A DNA stretch of 64,000 nucleotides from Mytilus galloprovincialis (Eukaryota > Mollusca > Bivalvia > Mytilida > Mytilidae). The translations under genes were made by a program, and so were the position numbers. Location of the stretch: positions 97,166,416 to 97,230,415 of the forward strand of contig NC_134840.1 in the NCBI RefSeq assembly GCF_965363235.1. The letters are read 5' to 3'. The notes beneath the pieces are model-generated. The model worked only from the letters and a program-made list of their open reading frames with translations. It was not told where the DNA came from and searched no databases. Positions 1-13,600 of this stretch are shown here, piece after piece (within the stretch, counting starts at the first letter, position 1; the number at the start of each line of letters is the position of its first letter).

Positions 1-460
1 TATAATAATATTCAAGATAATAACCAAAAACAGCAAAATTTCCTTAAAATTATCAATTCAGGGGCAGCAACCCAACAACAGGTTGTCCGATTCATCTGCA
101 AATTTCAGGGCAGATAGATCTTGACCTGATAAACAATTTTACCCCATGTCAGATTTGCTCTAAATGCTTTGGTTTTTGAGTTATAAGCCAAAAACTGCAT
201 TTTACCCCTATGTTCTATTTTTAGCCATGGCGGCCATCTTGGTTGGTTGGCCGTGTCACGCCACATATTTTTTAAACTAGATACCCCAATGATGATTGTG
301 GCCAAGTTTGGTTTAATTTGGCCCAGTAGTTTCAGAGGAGAAGATTTTTGTAAAAGTTAACGACGACGGACGACGACGACGACGACGGACGACGGACGAC
401 GGACGACGGACGCAAAGTGATGGGAAAAGCTCACTTGGCCCTTCGGGCCAGGTGAGCTAA
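1..460 (+). repeat. Dispersed repeat, 3' end with CGACGGA microsatellite
   Basis: The left edge starts inside a dispersed repeat whose other copies lie at 6551-7478. Shared blocks include TTCAAGATAATAACCAAAAA, CAGCAACCCAACAAC and TTTGGCCCAGTAG. At 361-413 it runs into a GAC/GGAC-rich simple repeat. It ends with a palindrome-like CTCACTTGGCCCTTCGGGCC segment. Similar blocks are common in bivalve genomes (recollection). No protein is encoded. Confidence 0.75.
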
Positions 461-683
461 AAAGTGTAACAAACGCCAGAGGCTCCTGAATATGTTTATT
501 TTTAATTTAAAGCAAAATATAAAAGGAAGATTTCTTCATTACCAAAATAATGGCGCTTGACATTATGAGTCCAATCAATAGTAGACGATTCATCAACAAA
601 TGTAAACACGGTCGAACACGGAATCAAAGCGAATTTATAGTTATGTTAAAGAATCAACTTCTAAGGCCATCTGAAGTAGCTTA

Positions 684-735
684 TATGGAGAGTTGTCTCA
701 TTGGCAATCATACCACATTTTCTGTTTATATATAT
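684..735 (+). repeat. Fragment of GAGAGTTGTCTCATTGGC dispersed family
   Basis: The block GGAGAGTTGTCTCATTGGC followed by AATCATACCACAT recurs throughout this window in both orientations (for example near 9260, 16265, 33870, 35520, 38690 and 62755). This copy is a short 3'-terminal piece followed by a TA microsatellite. Confidence 0.7.
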
Positions 736-1096
736 ATATAACATCTGGTTTGTATTTCGTCTTAATATTGATGACATTGGTACTTGAGTTGCTGTGAGAA
801 GAATATGTGTACATGGTGTAATCGGAATGGGGAATCATGAAATCCTTTCTTATAAAAGCAGACCTACACGAGCATACTAGTTAATTTTCTAGCATTATAA
901 AATAAACAAAGACCAAACAAAGCATGAGTCTATATTTTATATCCTTGCTATGAGATCATGGTACACTTCTACACTTCTAACATAAGTTCCTGATAGTCGT
1001 GTGTTTTCAATTACTTAGTACCTCCATACCACAAGCTATCGTCATTTGTTGTGTCCTCCTTTTACTTAGCTGAGATTAAATATTGTTTTCCGTTCT

Positions 1097-1163
1097 CTAC
1101 AGCACAAAAGGTATAACAGCTTTTCTATTTTGTGGATAATCGTCAAACTTCTGTATATACCAT
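1097..1163 (-). CDS. SRD5A1/2: SRD5A exon 5 (C-terminus and stop)
   Basis: A 67-bp coding part after the acceptor ATCATTTCAG. With the AG from exon 4 it reads R-WYIQKFDDYPQNRKAVIPFVL and then TAG at 1099-1097. The KF(D/E)DYP..RKA.IPF ending is diagnostic of steroid 5-alpha-reductases. The exon is too short to appear as a long open frame and was found by searching for this motif. The 3' UTR continues leftward and its end was not determined. Confidence 0.92.
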
Positions 1164-4100
1164 CTGAAATGATAATGCAAATTCTTTTAAAAGAGAGTCG
1201 AAATAACATTGAAAGCACGACTTTAAATGCACCAGATGCAAAAATCGACGAAAGGTATATCTAATAAGTAAAATCACAAAAATACTGAACTCAGAGGAAA
1301 ATCAATTCGGAAAGTCCCTAATCACATGGCAAAATCAAATGAAAAACGAATTTCACAAGAACTGTCATATTCCTGACTTGGTACAGGCATTTTCAAATGT
1401 AGAAAAGGGTGGATTAAACCTGGCTTTATAGCGCTTAACCTCTCACTTTAAAGTGATGCTCGATGTCAATATATTCGAAAATCTAAAACTTCTTCAAAAA
1501 TTGAAGAGCTGAATTGAATAAGAAGGCCAAAACAGACAATGATACGAAAAGGATATTCAAACTCAAAAGTTGAAGATAAACTGGAAACGCCAAGCCATTA
1601 AACGCCCCAAAAAAAAGACAAAAGACAAACAAGTCATCTGTTTTATTTGGAGTTTAATATGACGTCCATTATCACTGAACTAGTATATATATTTGTTTAG
1701 GGGCCAGCTGAAGGACGCCTCCGGGTACGGGAGTTTCTCACTGCATTGGCGACCTTTTGGTGACCTTCTGCTGTTGTCTGTTCTATGGTCGGGTTGTTGT
1801 CTCTTTGATACATTCCCCATTCCAATTCTCAATTTTATCAAAAGCCAACACAGAAAACGGATTACTGAGAAACACGAACAGCACCGAAGGTGATATTGAT
1901 ATCAGAGTGATCTGGAAGTATTCTTAATCAAGATTCACCATGTTTTTAATTTCTGGTTATTGCTACCTCTAAAACTGAGAGATTGACGTTTTATCTGTAA
2001 TCATTTCTAATCAAATATATTGTAGGCAACTAGACAGTCTGCTTCCAAATATTCATGTATGGTTTCTGGTAATCAAGTATTACTTACAAATACTTGAATT
2101 TGATTGTAACTAACTTTGCCTTTATATATGACTCAATCAAAGGTTTACAAATCAATTCCTGTAAAAATCTGGAATTTAATGCGACTGTCATACAAAAGAG
2201 AGGTTTAGCTAGCTTCAATACCAGGTTCGATCCACCATTTTCTACAAGAAAATGCCTGTACCAAGTCAGAAATATGACAGCTTTTATCATTCGGTGTTGA
2301 CATGAATATCAATTATATGGTCATTTTCATAAATTTCCTGTTACAAAACTAATAGAAAAAGTTTACCTTAGACTTGTTTGGCATAACTTTTTGGAATTTT
2401 AGGTCCTAAATGCTCTTCAACTTTGTACTTGTTTGGCTTTATAACTATTTTGATCTGAGCGGTACTAATGAGTCTTATGTAGACTAAACGAACGTTTGGT
2501 GTATTAAATTATAATCCAGATGGTACCTTTGATAACTATTTATCCATTTTTTTATGTGTTGGAGCTTTTGATTTTCCATTTGGTTAGCGACTTTCTGTTT
2601 TGAATTTTCCTCGGAGTTCAGTATTTTTGTGATTTTACTTTTTATTGTTATCCATTCGTTTGATGTGCATGAGCTTATGATTTTGCCATTTGATAAGGGA
2701 CTTTCCGTTTTGAACTCGGAGATTGCTATTTTTGTGATTTCAATTTTTATATATATTTGTAAATCTTTAATGTAACATATCCATATATTTTTGAATACAT
2801 TTTATTACTTTATATATATACTTCTGAACTTATATAAATTATATATACCTGTGATGCTGTATAGCACGTGGTCCGATATTACAAGTAGTAAAAACAGCAA
2901 AGGCTAAACTTGGTAATGAAGGACATAAAACAAAGAATCCCCACCATTCTAAAATCTCACCAAAGAAATTAGCACCTGAGACATAGTTGAACATTCCACC
3001 TGTAACACATATTTGTATATTAGTATCTAAATGAAGGACATAAAACAAAGAATCTCCACCATTCTAAAATCTCACCAAAGAAATTAGCAAAGTTGAGATA
3101 TAGTTTAACACTCCAACTGTAAAACAGATTTGTATATTAGCATTTACAAAATTATGTTTCATTGCCGCCCGGCTGTCAGACGAGAAATCTGAAGCATCGG
3201 ATATATGACCCAGAACATTTTTGCGTGCATGTTAATGGAAGACTTTGAACTGATTTGAAAATTTAATCTATGCATCATATCAGCCGAGTGGCAAAAGTTT
3301 ACAATTTAATCAGATATAAAAGAAGCATCGTATATAACTGAACATTTTTATTTAACAATTCGTGCTTTTTTAAATTGTTTTGTTGTTAATATAGACCAGC
3401 AGAGTTGTGTCATACCATTTGCTGGCAGTGTGTCAATTGAGCTTCGTTCAGCCAGATAGGGCATTTGTCAATTAATCACCATCATCCCTCAGTCAATAAC
3501 AGAATGCAGGAACTCGTTCAATTTGATCATTGGAACGGGTTGAGAAAAGTACAAGCGTAGCAATATAAGCAGTAAACATGGCACAGATTTACAATTCTAA
3601 ACACTGTGCATTCAAAACAGTCACAAAAGCAACAAGGCTGAAATCAAAATGTCAATAAACTTACCACGAGGTATCTGGTATCCAGTTTCACCTGGTTTCC
3701 TCAAATTTCTTAAAACATGGTCAGAATGAATGTTTATTACCATACCAGTAAAAAACATGACTAGACCTAAAACATAAAAATATGATGATTAAAATAGATC
3801 GTATTAGTATAACAATGGTCAGACATGCATTTTGAATGTTTGTGGTCCAGTTTTAAGGATCATTTAATAAAAAAGAATGGTGGAAACTGAAAATGTCATA
3901 AGTATATATTATAAGTTCCAAAATCATGAAAATAGCATTTGATCAATATTGTCATGATTGTTAACGAATAAAAAAAGTTCGAATTGGTATGTACCTTCAT
4001 CGCAAAAACAGTTCCTTTCCTACTTTGTTCGTGAGTCAACAGTTATCCCAATAATTACCTAGTGTGATAGACGACGACTTACCTACAATAAACTGTAGTG

Positions 4101-7100
4101 ATGTAAGACATTTGTTGTCATCCCGTGGGGCGTGAAAGAGCAGATATCCTCCTTGCAAATATCCATTAACTACACAGAATAAAAACGCCATTGAAAAGGT
4201 TGCAAATGGTGTTGGTTTTCCTCCTCTGATCAGAAACGAGAAAATAAAAGTTCTGAAAAGAAAGGAATTTATTATGTTTAAAACTAAATTGATTATTAAC
4301 GTATTAATATTGGTGTACATTTTGTAGAGGAAAGAAATCGAAATTATGGGGATGGGGGTTTAAGAGATGGCTAAAAAATTATCAGGAGTACATGTGATTC
4401 TGAGTTAGAACAAAAAAAAGATCACATTTCTAACCCGAGCAGAAAAGTTGTAAAAAGTCTTAAATATATATTCATGCCGTATGTCGGCTATATGTGTGTC
4501 CTTGTCCGGTCAACAACAATCGTCCATCCACCATGTCCATTGCTGTATTTATAATTCAAGAATGTCGGTTATCTTTAACTGTCTAGTCTAATATCATATA
4601 ACAACACTGTTATCATAGTAACACTCTGATAAAGGGTACAAGTCCTCAAGATGAAGAAAAACAAAATATTTCGTATGATTTTGTAACGTTCAGAGGTGTT
4701 TATCATTGTTTTCATGGTCATGTTTAGTTTAGTAGAAGATTTGAACCGAACTATATCATAGTGTTTTGGAACCAATCTCGATTAAGATACAATTTCCATT
4801 TATTGCATATTTAGGAATTTGGAGAAACTTGTACAAGATGATTTGCAAGTGGTCTTTTTAGAATAGTACACTTGTAACAAGTGGGCGTGTTATTGTAAAA
4901 TAAAATGTGAAAGTCGAATCAGATTCGTCAGTGAATTTTTCGTGATTATTCTCTGCATGACTATTTATATGGAATAACTAAACTGGTCTGCCTGTGTCTG
5001 ATGTATGATTTGGAGAAGCCAAATTAAGGTAATTTTCCTTCAATTGTATTGTATACATGTATACAAATATAGATTTATTTCATCTTCAAGCCATTGTTCC
5101 ACTACTAAATTGTCTATTCTACTTACCTACACACTTGGTACAATAAAAAACCTGATAATAAATTGTTCAAATAAGGCCTTTGAAAATAGTGGAATTAATT
5201 ACTTTTGGAGTGTCAAAAACTCGTTGGAAGTACTTGATAAATGGCATGCATATATTGGTGATTTTGAATCTGATCAAAGTTTTGATTTTTCTACCCTATA
5301 TACCATATTGCCTCATATTCTTATTAAGAATAAATTCACATCCCTAATAAACTGGGCATTTAAAAAGTCAGAATGCGAGTACATATGTTCAAACTCTTTT
5401 AGGTAATATTTTAGAAGCAATAAACAAAAGAACTTTGTCAATTGATACTATATCTGCGATTGAATTTTTACTAGATAACATTTTTGTTCGCTTTGGAGAT
5501 TCCGTATATCGTCAAGTTATTGGAATTCTAATGGGCATTAACTGTGCACCACTTATTGCGGACCTGTTTTTGTATTGTTATGAATTACAAATTATGACTA
5601 AAATTAGCAAAGACCTATCGAAACAACATTTGATACAAAAACTTAACAATACTTTTAGATATTTGGATGATATATTGGCTCTCAATAATGACGATTTCAG
5701 CATGTATACTTAAGAAATTTAACCTGTTGATTTTTCTTTAAACTAGAGGCTCTCAAGAGCCTGTGTCGCTCACCTGTAACTGTATTTACTGATGTCGGCC
5801 ATCTTGGTTGGTAGGCGGGGTCATTAGACACTTTTTTTTTAAAATAGATACCCTAGTAATGATTGTGGCCAATGTGACGAAGTCAGTATAGGATAAATAT
5901 ATTTTATTATGTAATTACAAAGTCAAGAATGTTTCTAAAGTTCAATTGTTCGAATGTTCACAAACTGTCTTTAAAGTTGAATTGTTCGAATGTTCAATAT
6001 CTCACACGGGCACGTGATCGTATAGTGGTATAACTGTTTGTTCCTGTTAGAGTATTTCGGATATTAAGCGCATGAGTTCCAGCCTACCCACGAGGGGGGG
6101 AGACCTTGGCGGAATCTCCGGTCCCAATCTGTCCTAATCTAATTCTCGTCTAATCGAATTCTGTCCTTGAAGTCCATCCAGAGATCTTATATAGTCCAAT
6201 GGTCCATACAAATGTCTATAGCTGTAGGCCGGTTACATAGTCGTCTGGTTATCGAGTAATCACTAGTCTGTGGTTAATTGTCAAACTATGAAATTAACCC
6301 CTGACGGATACATGTTATTTCACAGTAGACATGGTCATTTATTGGCTTCAGGATATTGTTACACAATTGTGTAACACCAATTTGGTTAAATTTGGCCCAG
6401 TTTTAGAAAAGAAGATTTTTGTACAAGTTCTTAAAATGACGAAAAGTTGTTCAATATTGCCTACAAAGGGCAATAACTCCTTAAGGGGTCCTCTGACAAT
6501 TTTGGTCGTGTTGACTTATTTGTAGATCTTACTTTGCTGAACATTATTGCTGTTTACAGTTTATCTCTATCTATAATAATATTCAAGATAATAACCAAAA
6601 ACTGCAAAATTTCCTTAAAATTACCAATTTAGGGCAGCAACCCAACAACGGATTGTCGGATTCATCTGAAAATTTGTGAGGCGATAGATCTTATTTTGAT
6701 TCACATTTAAATCTTGAAAGATTTTCCCTAAATGTCTTAGTTTCAAAGTTATAAAGCAAAAATTGCATTTTACCACTGTTCTAATTTTAGCCATGTCGGC
6801 CATTTTGTTTGGTAGGGGGGTCATCGGCAACATTTTTAAAACTATATACCACAATGATAATTATGGCCAAGTTTGGTTAAATTTGGCCAAATAGTTTCAG
6901 AGAAGAAGATTTTTGAACAAGTTACAAAAAATTACGAAAAAGTTGTTAAAAAATGACTATAAAGGGCAATAACTCCTAAAGGGGTTGACTGACAATTTCG
7001 GTCATCTTGACTTATTTGTAGGTCTTACTTTGCTGAACATTATTGCTGTTTACAGTTAATCCTTATCTATAATAATATTCAAGATAATAACCAAAAACTG

Positions 7101-7659
7101 CAAAATTTCCTTAAAATAACAAATTCAGGGGCAGCAACCCAACAACAAGTTTTCCGATTCGTCTGAAAATTTCAGGGCAGATAGATCTTGACCTGATCAA
7201 CAATTTTACCCCACGTCAGATTTGCTCTAAATGCTTTGGTTTCAAAGATATAAGCCAAAATATACATTTTACCCCCCCCCCCCCCCACCTGTGTTCTACT
7301 TTAGCCATGACGGCCATTTTGGTTGGTTGGCCAGGTCATCGGACACATTTTTTAAACTAGATACCCCAAGCATGATTGTGGCCAAGTTTGGTTAAATTTG
7401 GCCCAGTAGTGTCAGAGGAAAGGATTTTTGTAAAAATTTACGGACGACGGACGCCAAGTGATGAGAAAAGCTCACTTGAAATTTCCAGATCTAACATACA
7501 TATGTACATACAACTCGTCTAAACATCAACCCAACAATGTTAGATCTGTAAATTTGCTTTCGCAATTTTTTTGTTTTTCCCTCGCCATGCTACTGATATA
7601 TTGTGACACGATATCGCCTGCACTATAGCCGTCCCGCTAGACCACTCGACCACCTGGGC

Positions 7660-7693
<34 letters not shown>

Positions 7694-10600
7694 CTAGTAT
7701 ATGCACGGTGAACTGTTTATAAAAGACTTATTATCCGTTGGATATGTGTTTTAGTATGTTATAAATCAAATATGAGAATTTGAGTTAAATCGGTGAATAT
7801 GATTTTGAAAGCTATTGTCATATGATGTTAATGTCCATTTGCCTTGTTTAGACCTCAAACACACGTTAAGAGGCACGGAGTTGGTGAATGTTAGAAATAC
7901 ACCAGGAATTAAATAATTTGAATGTAGGTCACTTGTGAACTTACAATCACTAATATGATAAAGCAATTGAAAGTGTCAGGATGGTCCCATGTTTTCCCCA
8001 AAAAGGGATATTCGAAGGGGCCTGATCTAATATTTACGAAATATAAAAAACTTTCAACCGAACTCACTCTTCATACCGAATACATAATTAACATGATCAT
8101 CGGTCGACTGTAATCAGTGTATGTAAAGTGCGGATCCTAAAATATCATTTTTACTGTATATGCCATAAATGTCTAATGTAGAAAGATAAATAAACAGACG
8201 AACTTTTTTTAATTTTTGAAGAAAATGAAGAAAAATAGTTAAAATGTATATGTTCAGAAATACATAATACTAATAAAACAAAGTAAGAGATGCGAGCGGG
8301 ATTTATCGCGCCTAAAGCCATCCAACTGTGAAATATATACCAAAATAGGTGAGTTTTTAGGACATTTCACGAACAGATCGTGCAGGTGCTTTATAACTAA
8401 CAGGTGAGATGTTGTTGCAGTAAAAATATTCATTTTAATACAATTATTAAAGTTGTATAACGTAGAATATGTTTTGTCATTCAGTTTCTTCATATTTAAC
8501 TAAATTCCACTATGATGATTTCGTAATGCTAGTCATGTTTACTGTCGAATAATGATACTATTCTTTCATTTTAACTGTGGAGCGAATCATTAGTATTGTA
8601 TATGCGGTGCATTTTCACTGTATAATTATTATTTTTTTTATCTATTACAGCTCATTTCTTTAAGCATGTAGAGCAAGACTTTAGTTGATTTGCTTGCTTT
8701 TTTTATTTGATAATCATTATGATAACACCCAATTTAATTCAAATATTAAAAATACAGGTTAAACTATGCCTATTCATATTGTTTAAAAATGTCAATCTTA
8801 TTTACAAAGTTTGTATAAACAATTATACAAACAAAGCAAGCAAGCCAACCAAAGTTTTGCTTTACATGCATTAGGAAATTAGCTGTAAAGCCTTAATTTA
8901 GCCGACTTGCTCTAAAAATAGATAAAGTAAGAGAAAGATTTGATAAAATCTAACTTACGGATAAAAGTTTGGTTTTAAAACACTCTACTAAATTCAATAG
9001 AAATAACATTTATTTCAAATGTATTCCATTTAGTTTCTTATAAAGCGTATAGAGATCTTTATCCTTATTTTTTTTATCCATTTCCATGACACTTCACCAC
9101 TAATTACGTACATCTTGATATAGATTGCACCTTTGTTTTCCCGTTTAAAAGGTTTTACACTGGAGCCCTTTATAACTTGCTGTTCGGTTTGAGCCAAGAC
9201 TCCATGTTGAAGACCGTATTTTGACGTTTAATGGTCTACTTTTATAAATTGTGACTCGGATGGAGAGTTGTCTCATTGTCACATACGACATCTATATGGC
9301 TCAAAAACGAAACGAGACGGGATAAAAAGGGATGAAAAAATCTACGCTACTTTTTTAATATATTTATAATGGGCTTTATATGAGTCATAATAGAGTAAAA
9401 TAGTGGGTCGCATTTGGGTATAAGCGTCACGCCGGATTGCCGATTTTTTGCAAGCGTGACAGGTGAAAGTCAAATGATTGTGTAGAGAAAAACGGGAAAT
9501 GAAGTCTAGCGGGACACGGATAATTACAAAAAAATTAGAACTGCATAGTATAAGCGGGATACGGGAATCTGACAAAACAATAAGCGGAATACGGGAATCT
9601 GCCAAAACAGTAAGCGGGATCCGGGATCAAAACCCCCCAATGAGACCCCAGAAAAAGATATTTTTGTATATTCATCCTATTGTTACAGTCATGCCTTCAA
9701 TAACAAAAGTATCCGATGCATGCATTTTTTCATATTTTTGGTCCCTTTTTCAATTTTGTGGGGTCCAAATTTATAGACAAAAGTCCTTTAATATAGATAT
9801 TTGGAATTCGTTGACATGCTGAATCTGACCATGTATCAAGTTTGGGGATTTTTTGCCTAGTTGCTGAAATAGCCCACATAGAGTTCCAAAGGGTCTAAAA
9901 TCAACAAAAATGAATTGTAGCATGCATTTCGTGTACAATAACCCAAATGTGCATGGTTTTACCTCTGTGGTAGTATCCATTCGCGGATCTAGAATTTTTC
10001 ATAAGTAGGGGCCCACTGACTGCTTAAGAGGGCCCGCTGCTGTCACGCTCCAGTGATTTACTATATAAGTTAAAATCAAGGAGAAACGTAATCTGAAGAA
10101 TACAATATGACATTTTGAGAATCGCTTTTGTTACAAGTTTGAAAAGCTATATATTTGATGAAGAATGAATGAGGAGTTTGTATTTCAATTGGAAAATACA
10201 TGTATCATAAATCCTAAAGTCATCAACTAAGTTTTTTTTCATTTGTCGCAAGTGCATTTATCACATAATTCTACAATAAAAATTCCTCGCATCTTTGAAA
10301 ATTCTACATTAATAATGACTGCACTAACAGTGATAATTCATCGCATCTATAGTTAAAATGGATCGCTTTCAATAATCGATATGCTATATTATCTTACCTC
10401 CTATACATTTCCAGGAATATGATTGGTTAAAAGCGTCCGCGTGCAAACCGTGTATATTTGATATTAGGTTAGTAGGGAGGCGGGGCTTATCTCATACACG
10501 GTTAGTAGTGGAGTTACGTCCCTTTATATTCCATATTAGGTAAGAAGGGGGCGGGGCTTATTTCATACACGGTACCTTACAAGTCGTTATTGTTGGCATC

Positions 10601-13600
10601 TTTTTTGTAGGATCACTGGAAGTATCTTCTTAATGCTAACAGTATTGAAGACTTGTTCATTTTGAGAATCACTAGCCTTAATTTCACACGTTAAGATAGT
10701 CGGTAAGATAAATTCGTTACATAGTGTGCTAGTGACGTAATACGGTATATATGGGGTCAATAAATTCCATATGGGGATTCGAGCTTCGCTCTCACCCCAT
10801 ATGGAATTTACTGACCCCATATATACCGTATTAGGTCACTAGCACACTATGTAACTAATATTATGATGCTTTTATAACACTTATTTGAAGTTTAATGCTA
10901 TGTTTGTATATTATAAAGACATATCACAATGAAAATATGTTAAAACTTAACTTAAAATCCTTTAACTTGATATTTTCAAAACGTAAACAAATACAGTTTT
11001 CCCATGATCCTTTATTCTACAATAGACATACCCGCATATAACAGTAAAAATGAACTAGCTGGATTACACTGGTAATGAATTTATCAAAACATGTCCAATA
11101 TCAGCATTTCTCTATAGTCAACACTTTGTTTTACTTCTCTCAAATAATGATACATGCCCGTTTTAATTATGACACGTGACAACCAATACGCTCAGTCAAA
11201 ATGGACCAGCAAAAGTCTGCTTCGGTACGAAATCACTGTGTACGAAATGTTCTCGCCGATTTTAAGACCCGTTTGTGAACTTGTGCTTTTTTCTTCTCTT
11301 TGGTCGTGCTATTGTCTCTTTGACAGATTTTCCCCGTTTCCATTCACTATTATATGCCTAAAATCAGTTAACACAGATGATAGCGGATATTCTATAATGT
11401 CGAATAGCTGCAATCCTGTTCATTAACCCGAATTTAACCTACCGAATTAGACTTATTACTGGCCGGGTTTGTAACAACATGAGCAACACGACGGATGCCA
11501 TATATGGAGCTGGTTCTGCCTACCCTTCAGGAGCACCTGGGATCTCCACCAGTTCTTGGTTTGGGTTCATTTTGCTAAGTCTTTTGTTTTCTTTGATGTG
11601 TGTTATGAACTATTGTTTGTCTGTTGGTCTCTTCCTTTATATAGACAAGGCGTTGACGGTTATTTTCGACTTTTGATTTTGAATGCCCTCTGGTATCTTT
11701 AGCCTCTCTTGGTACACATTCGGAACCCGTGGTTTTGCAAATGTTTGAATCGTCTAACTCTTCAATTAAAGCCGACATTATAGGAAGGAGATTGATTGGT
11801 TCTTGGATGCTAAACGTCCAGTGGCAAGTATTTAATGTCTGTTCAGGACGAGAGTAGGACAAATATCTTGATTATTCCAGTCTTTTACGGTTAATCGGAA
11901 GTAAAAGTAATTTTAATACCGGTTTTATCGTTTTCTGAGAAACTATGAGTTGAAAAAATCAGCAAAATTCTATGAAGGTTTTAATATGTTTAACGAAAAC
12001 GAAAATCTTAATCTTCTGAATTATCTAATGAACAATCCCAAATGCCCAAATTTCGTAAATGGGATTTTTTTTTTTAATAAAGTGCTTATGACATGTATGA
12101 TCACTGATGATAGAGATGGCTTACATTTTGCAATTAAACGGAGCACATTTGAACTGGAGTTATCTATCTTCGTTCAAAATATTTAGTGTTAACTTGAACA
12201 TTTTTAGAACAGATAAATTCATACCCTACTGTCTTATACATCTTCGCTAGCCAAGGGTAACGATCCACCCCACTCTCCTCCTCTCCACGGAGATGTGTCG
12301 ACTAACGAAAAAAAAATGTACACATACATAACGACATACTGATCATTTTGTTATTTGAATACTAAGTATTTCAGTTTATTAAAATCGCTGAACTACTTGC
12401 AATGGACATTGATATGATCTTATGTTCACCATTCCAGTGCCTAGTGTTGTCTACCTCACAAAATTAGAGATAAGACTTGGAAGATAAAGCTATGAAGCCA
12501 GTTCCATAAAGATTTTTATAACATTTAGTGCAGTCTTTATCCCAAAAATAATTATATTATATACCTGAAAACTGCTCTCAAATTTGTTTCTAAAATTACT
12601 TGGAGTTTTTTTCAGGGAAAATTGGAGGCTGTTAGAGAATGCTTGCTTAGATTCTCATGAATAAAATAGATGTAACTAATTAGTCTATAAAAAAATTAAT
12701 GAGTTTTTCAGCCACTTTCCTCTCTCAACAAAAAAAAATTAAAAAAATTCAAACAACACCTAAAATGTATGCTTCAACACATAATTTATAAATAAATAAA
12801 AAAAAGTAAGCTTTATTTAGAGTTGGAATATAATACAAACAAGGACATATCATAAGCTCTGAACTGTACAAGGCATAAACATACAATACATTTATTTATA
12901 ACATGTATATATTCGACGCAACGTTAGATATTGCTACTACCACGAAAAATAGGGTTAAGTAAATATTTGACTGGGAAATTTTTATAGAAATGGTGAAATA
13001 AATATTTCAAATAATACATGAAAATAAAGATGAATTCTTAAATTTTCACATTATGACAAGAGAAAGAATAAAAATATAATATTCATAGGTTTAGGAAGAC
13101 ACAGATTATCCGAAAAACGTTTACTTAAGCGTTGTCCCATGTAACAAACTCGAAACATAAAACTCGAACAATTCGCGAAATGTTCACGCAACTCTTCGAA
13201 ATTATGCATGAACATTCTATGACGTGATATATTTCAGTATTGGTTTACATGGCTGTCTCTATTTAAAATTTGCATACATATTTTCAAAAGAATATGATGT
13301 ACGGAAATGTCCCATCGGAAATTTAATTTGGAAACTTGAAACATTTCAGTTCAAAAATAAAATTTTGACAGAAAAGTCATTAAATTGTAAGCACGATCGT
13401 TTTGTACTAAGTGTAAGCTTCCAAAATTCGAATTGAAAAATAAATTGAGCTACATATTCAATTCAAAACAGTAGATTTGCAATGTCTTGCGGAAATGTCC
13501 GAGTTAAGCTTTCATGTCTTCACAAAACTTTTACGGCCCAAAAAACAGAGATTTGATTTCGTGAAGATTAATTTTCGGCTTTGACAACTTAACCAATAAA

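Noticed and set aside
4083..4252. Apparent loss of the catalytic Tyr91 of SRD5A2 (Phe at TFIFSF)
   Set aside because: Counting from Glu57 shows Tyr91 lies in the HY pair at the end of exon 1, which is kept. The Phe aligns with Tyr98.
11479..11676. 65-codon frame with a membrane-like segment, first considered as another small membrane protein
   Set aside because: Same dispersed repeat family as 26120 and 26985; lacks the YY-W-x-P InaF signature.
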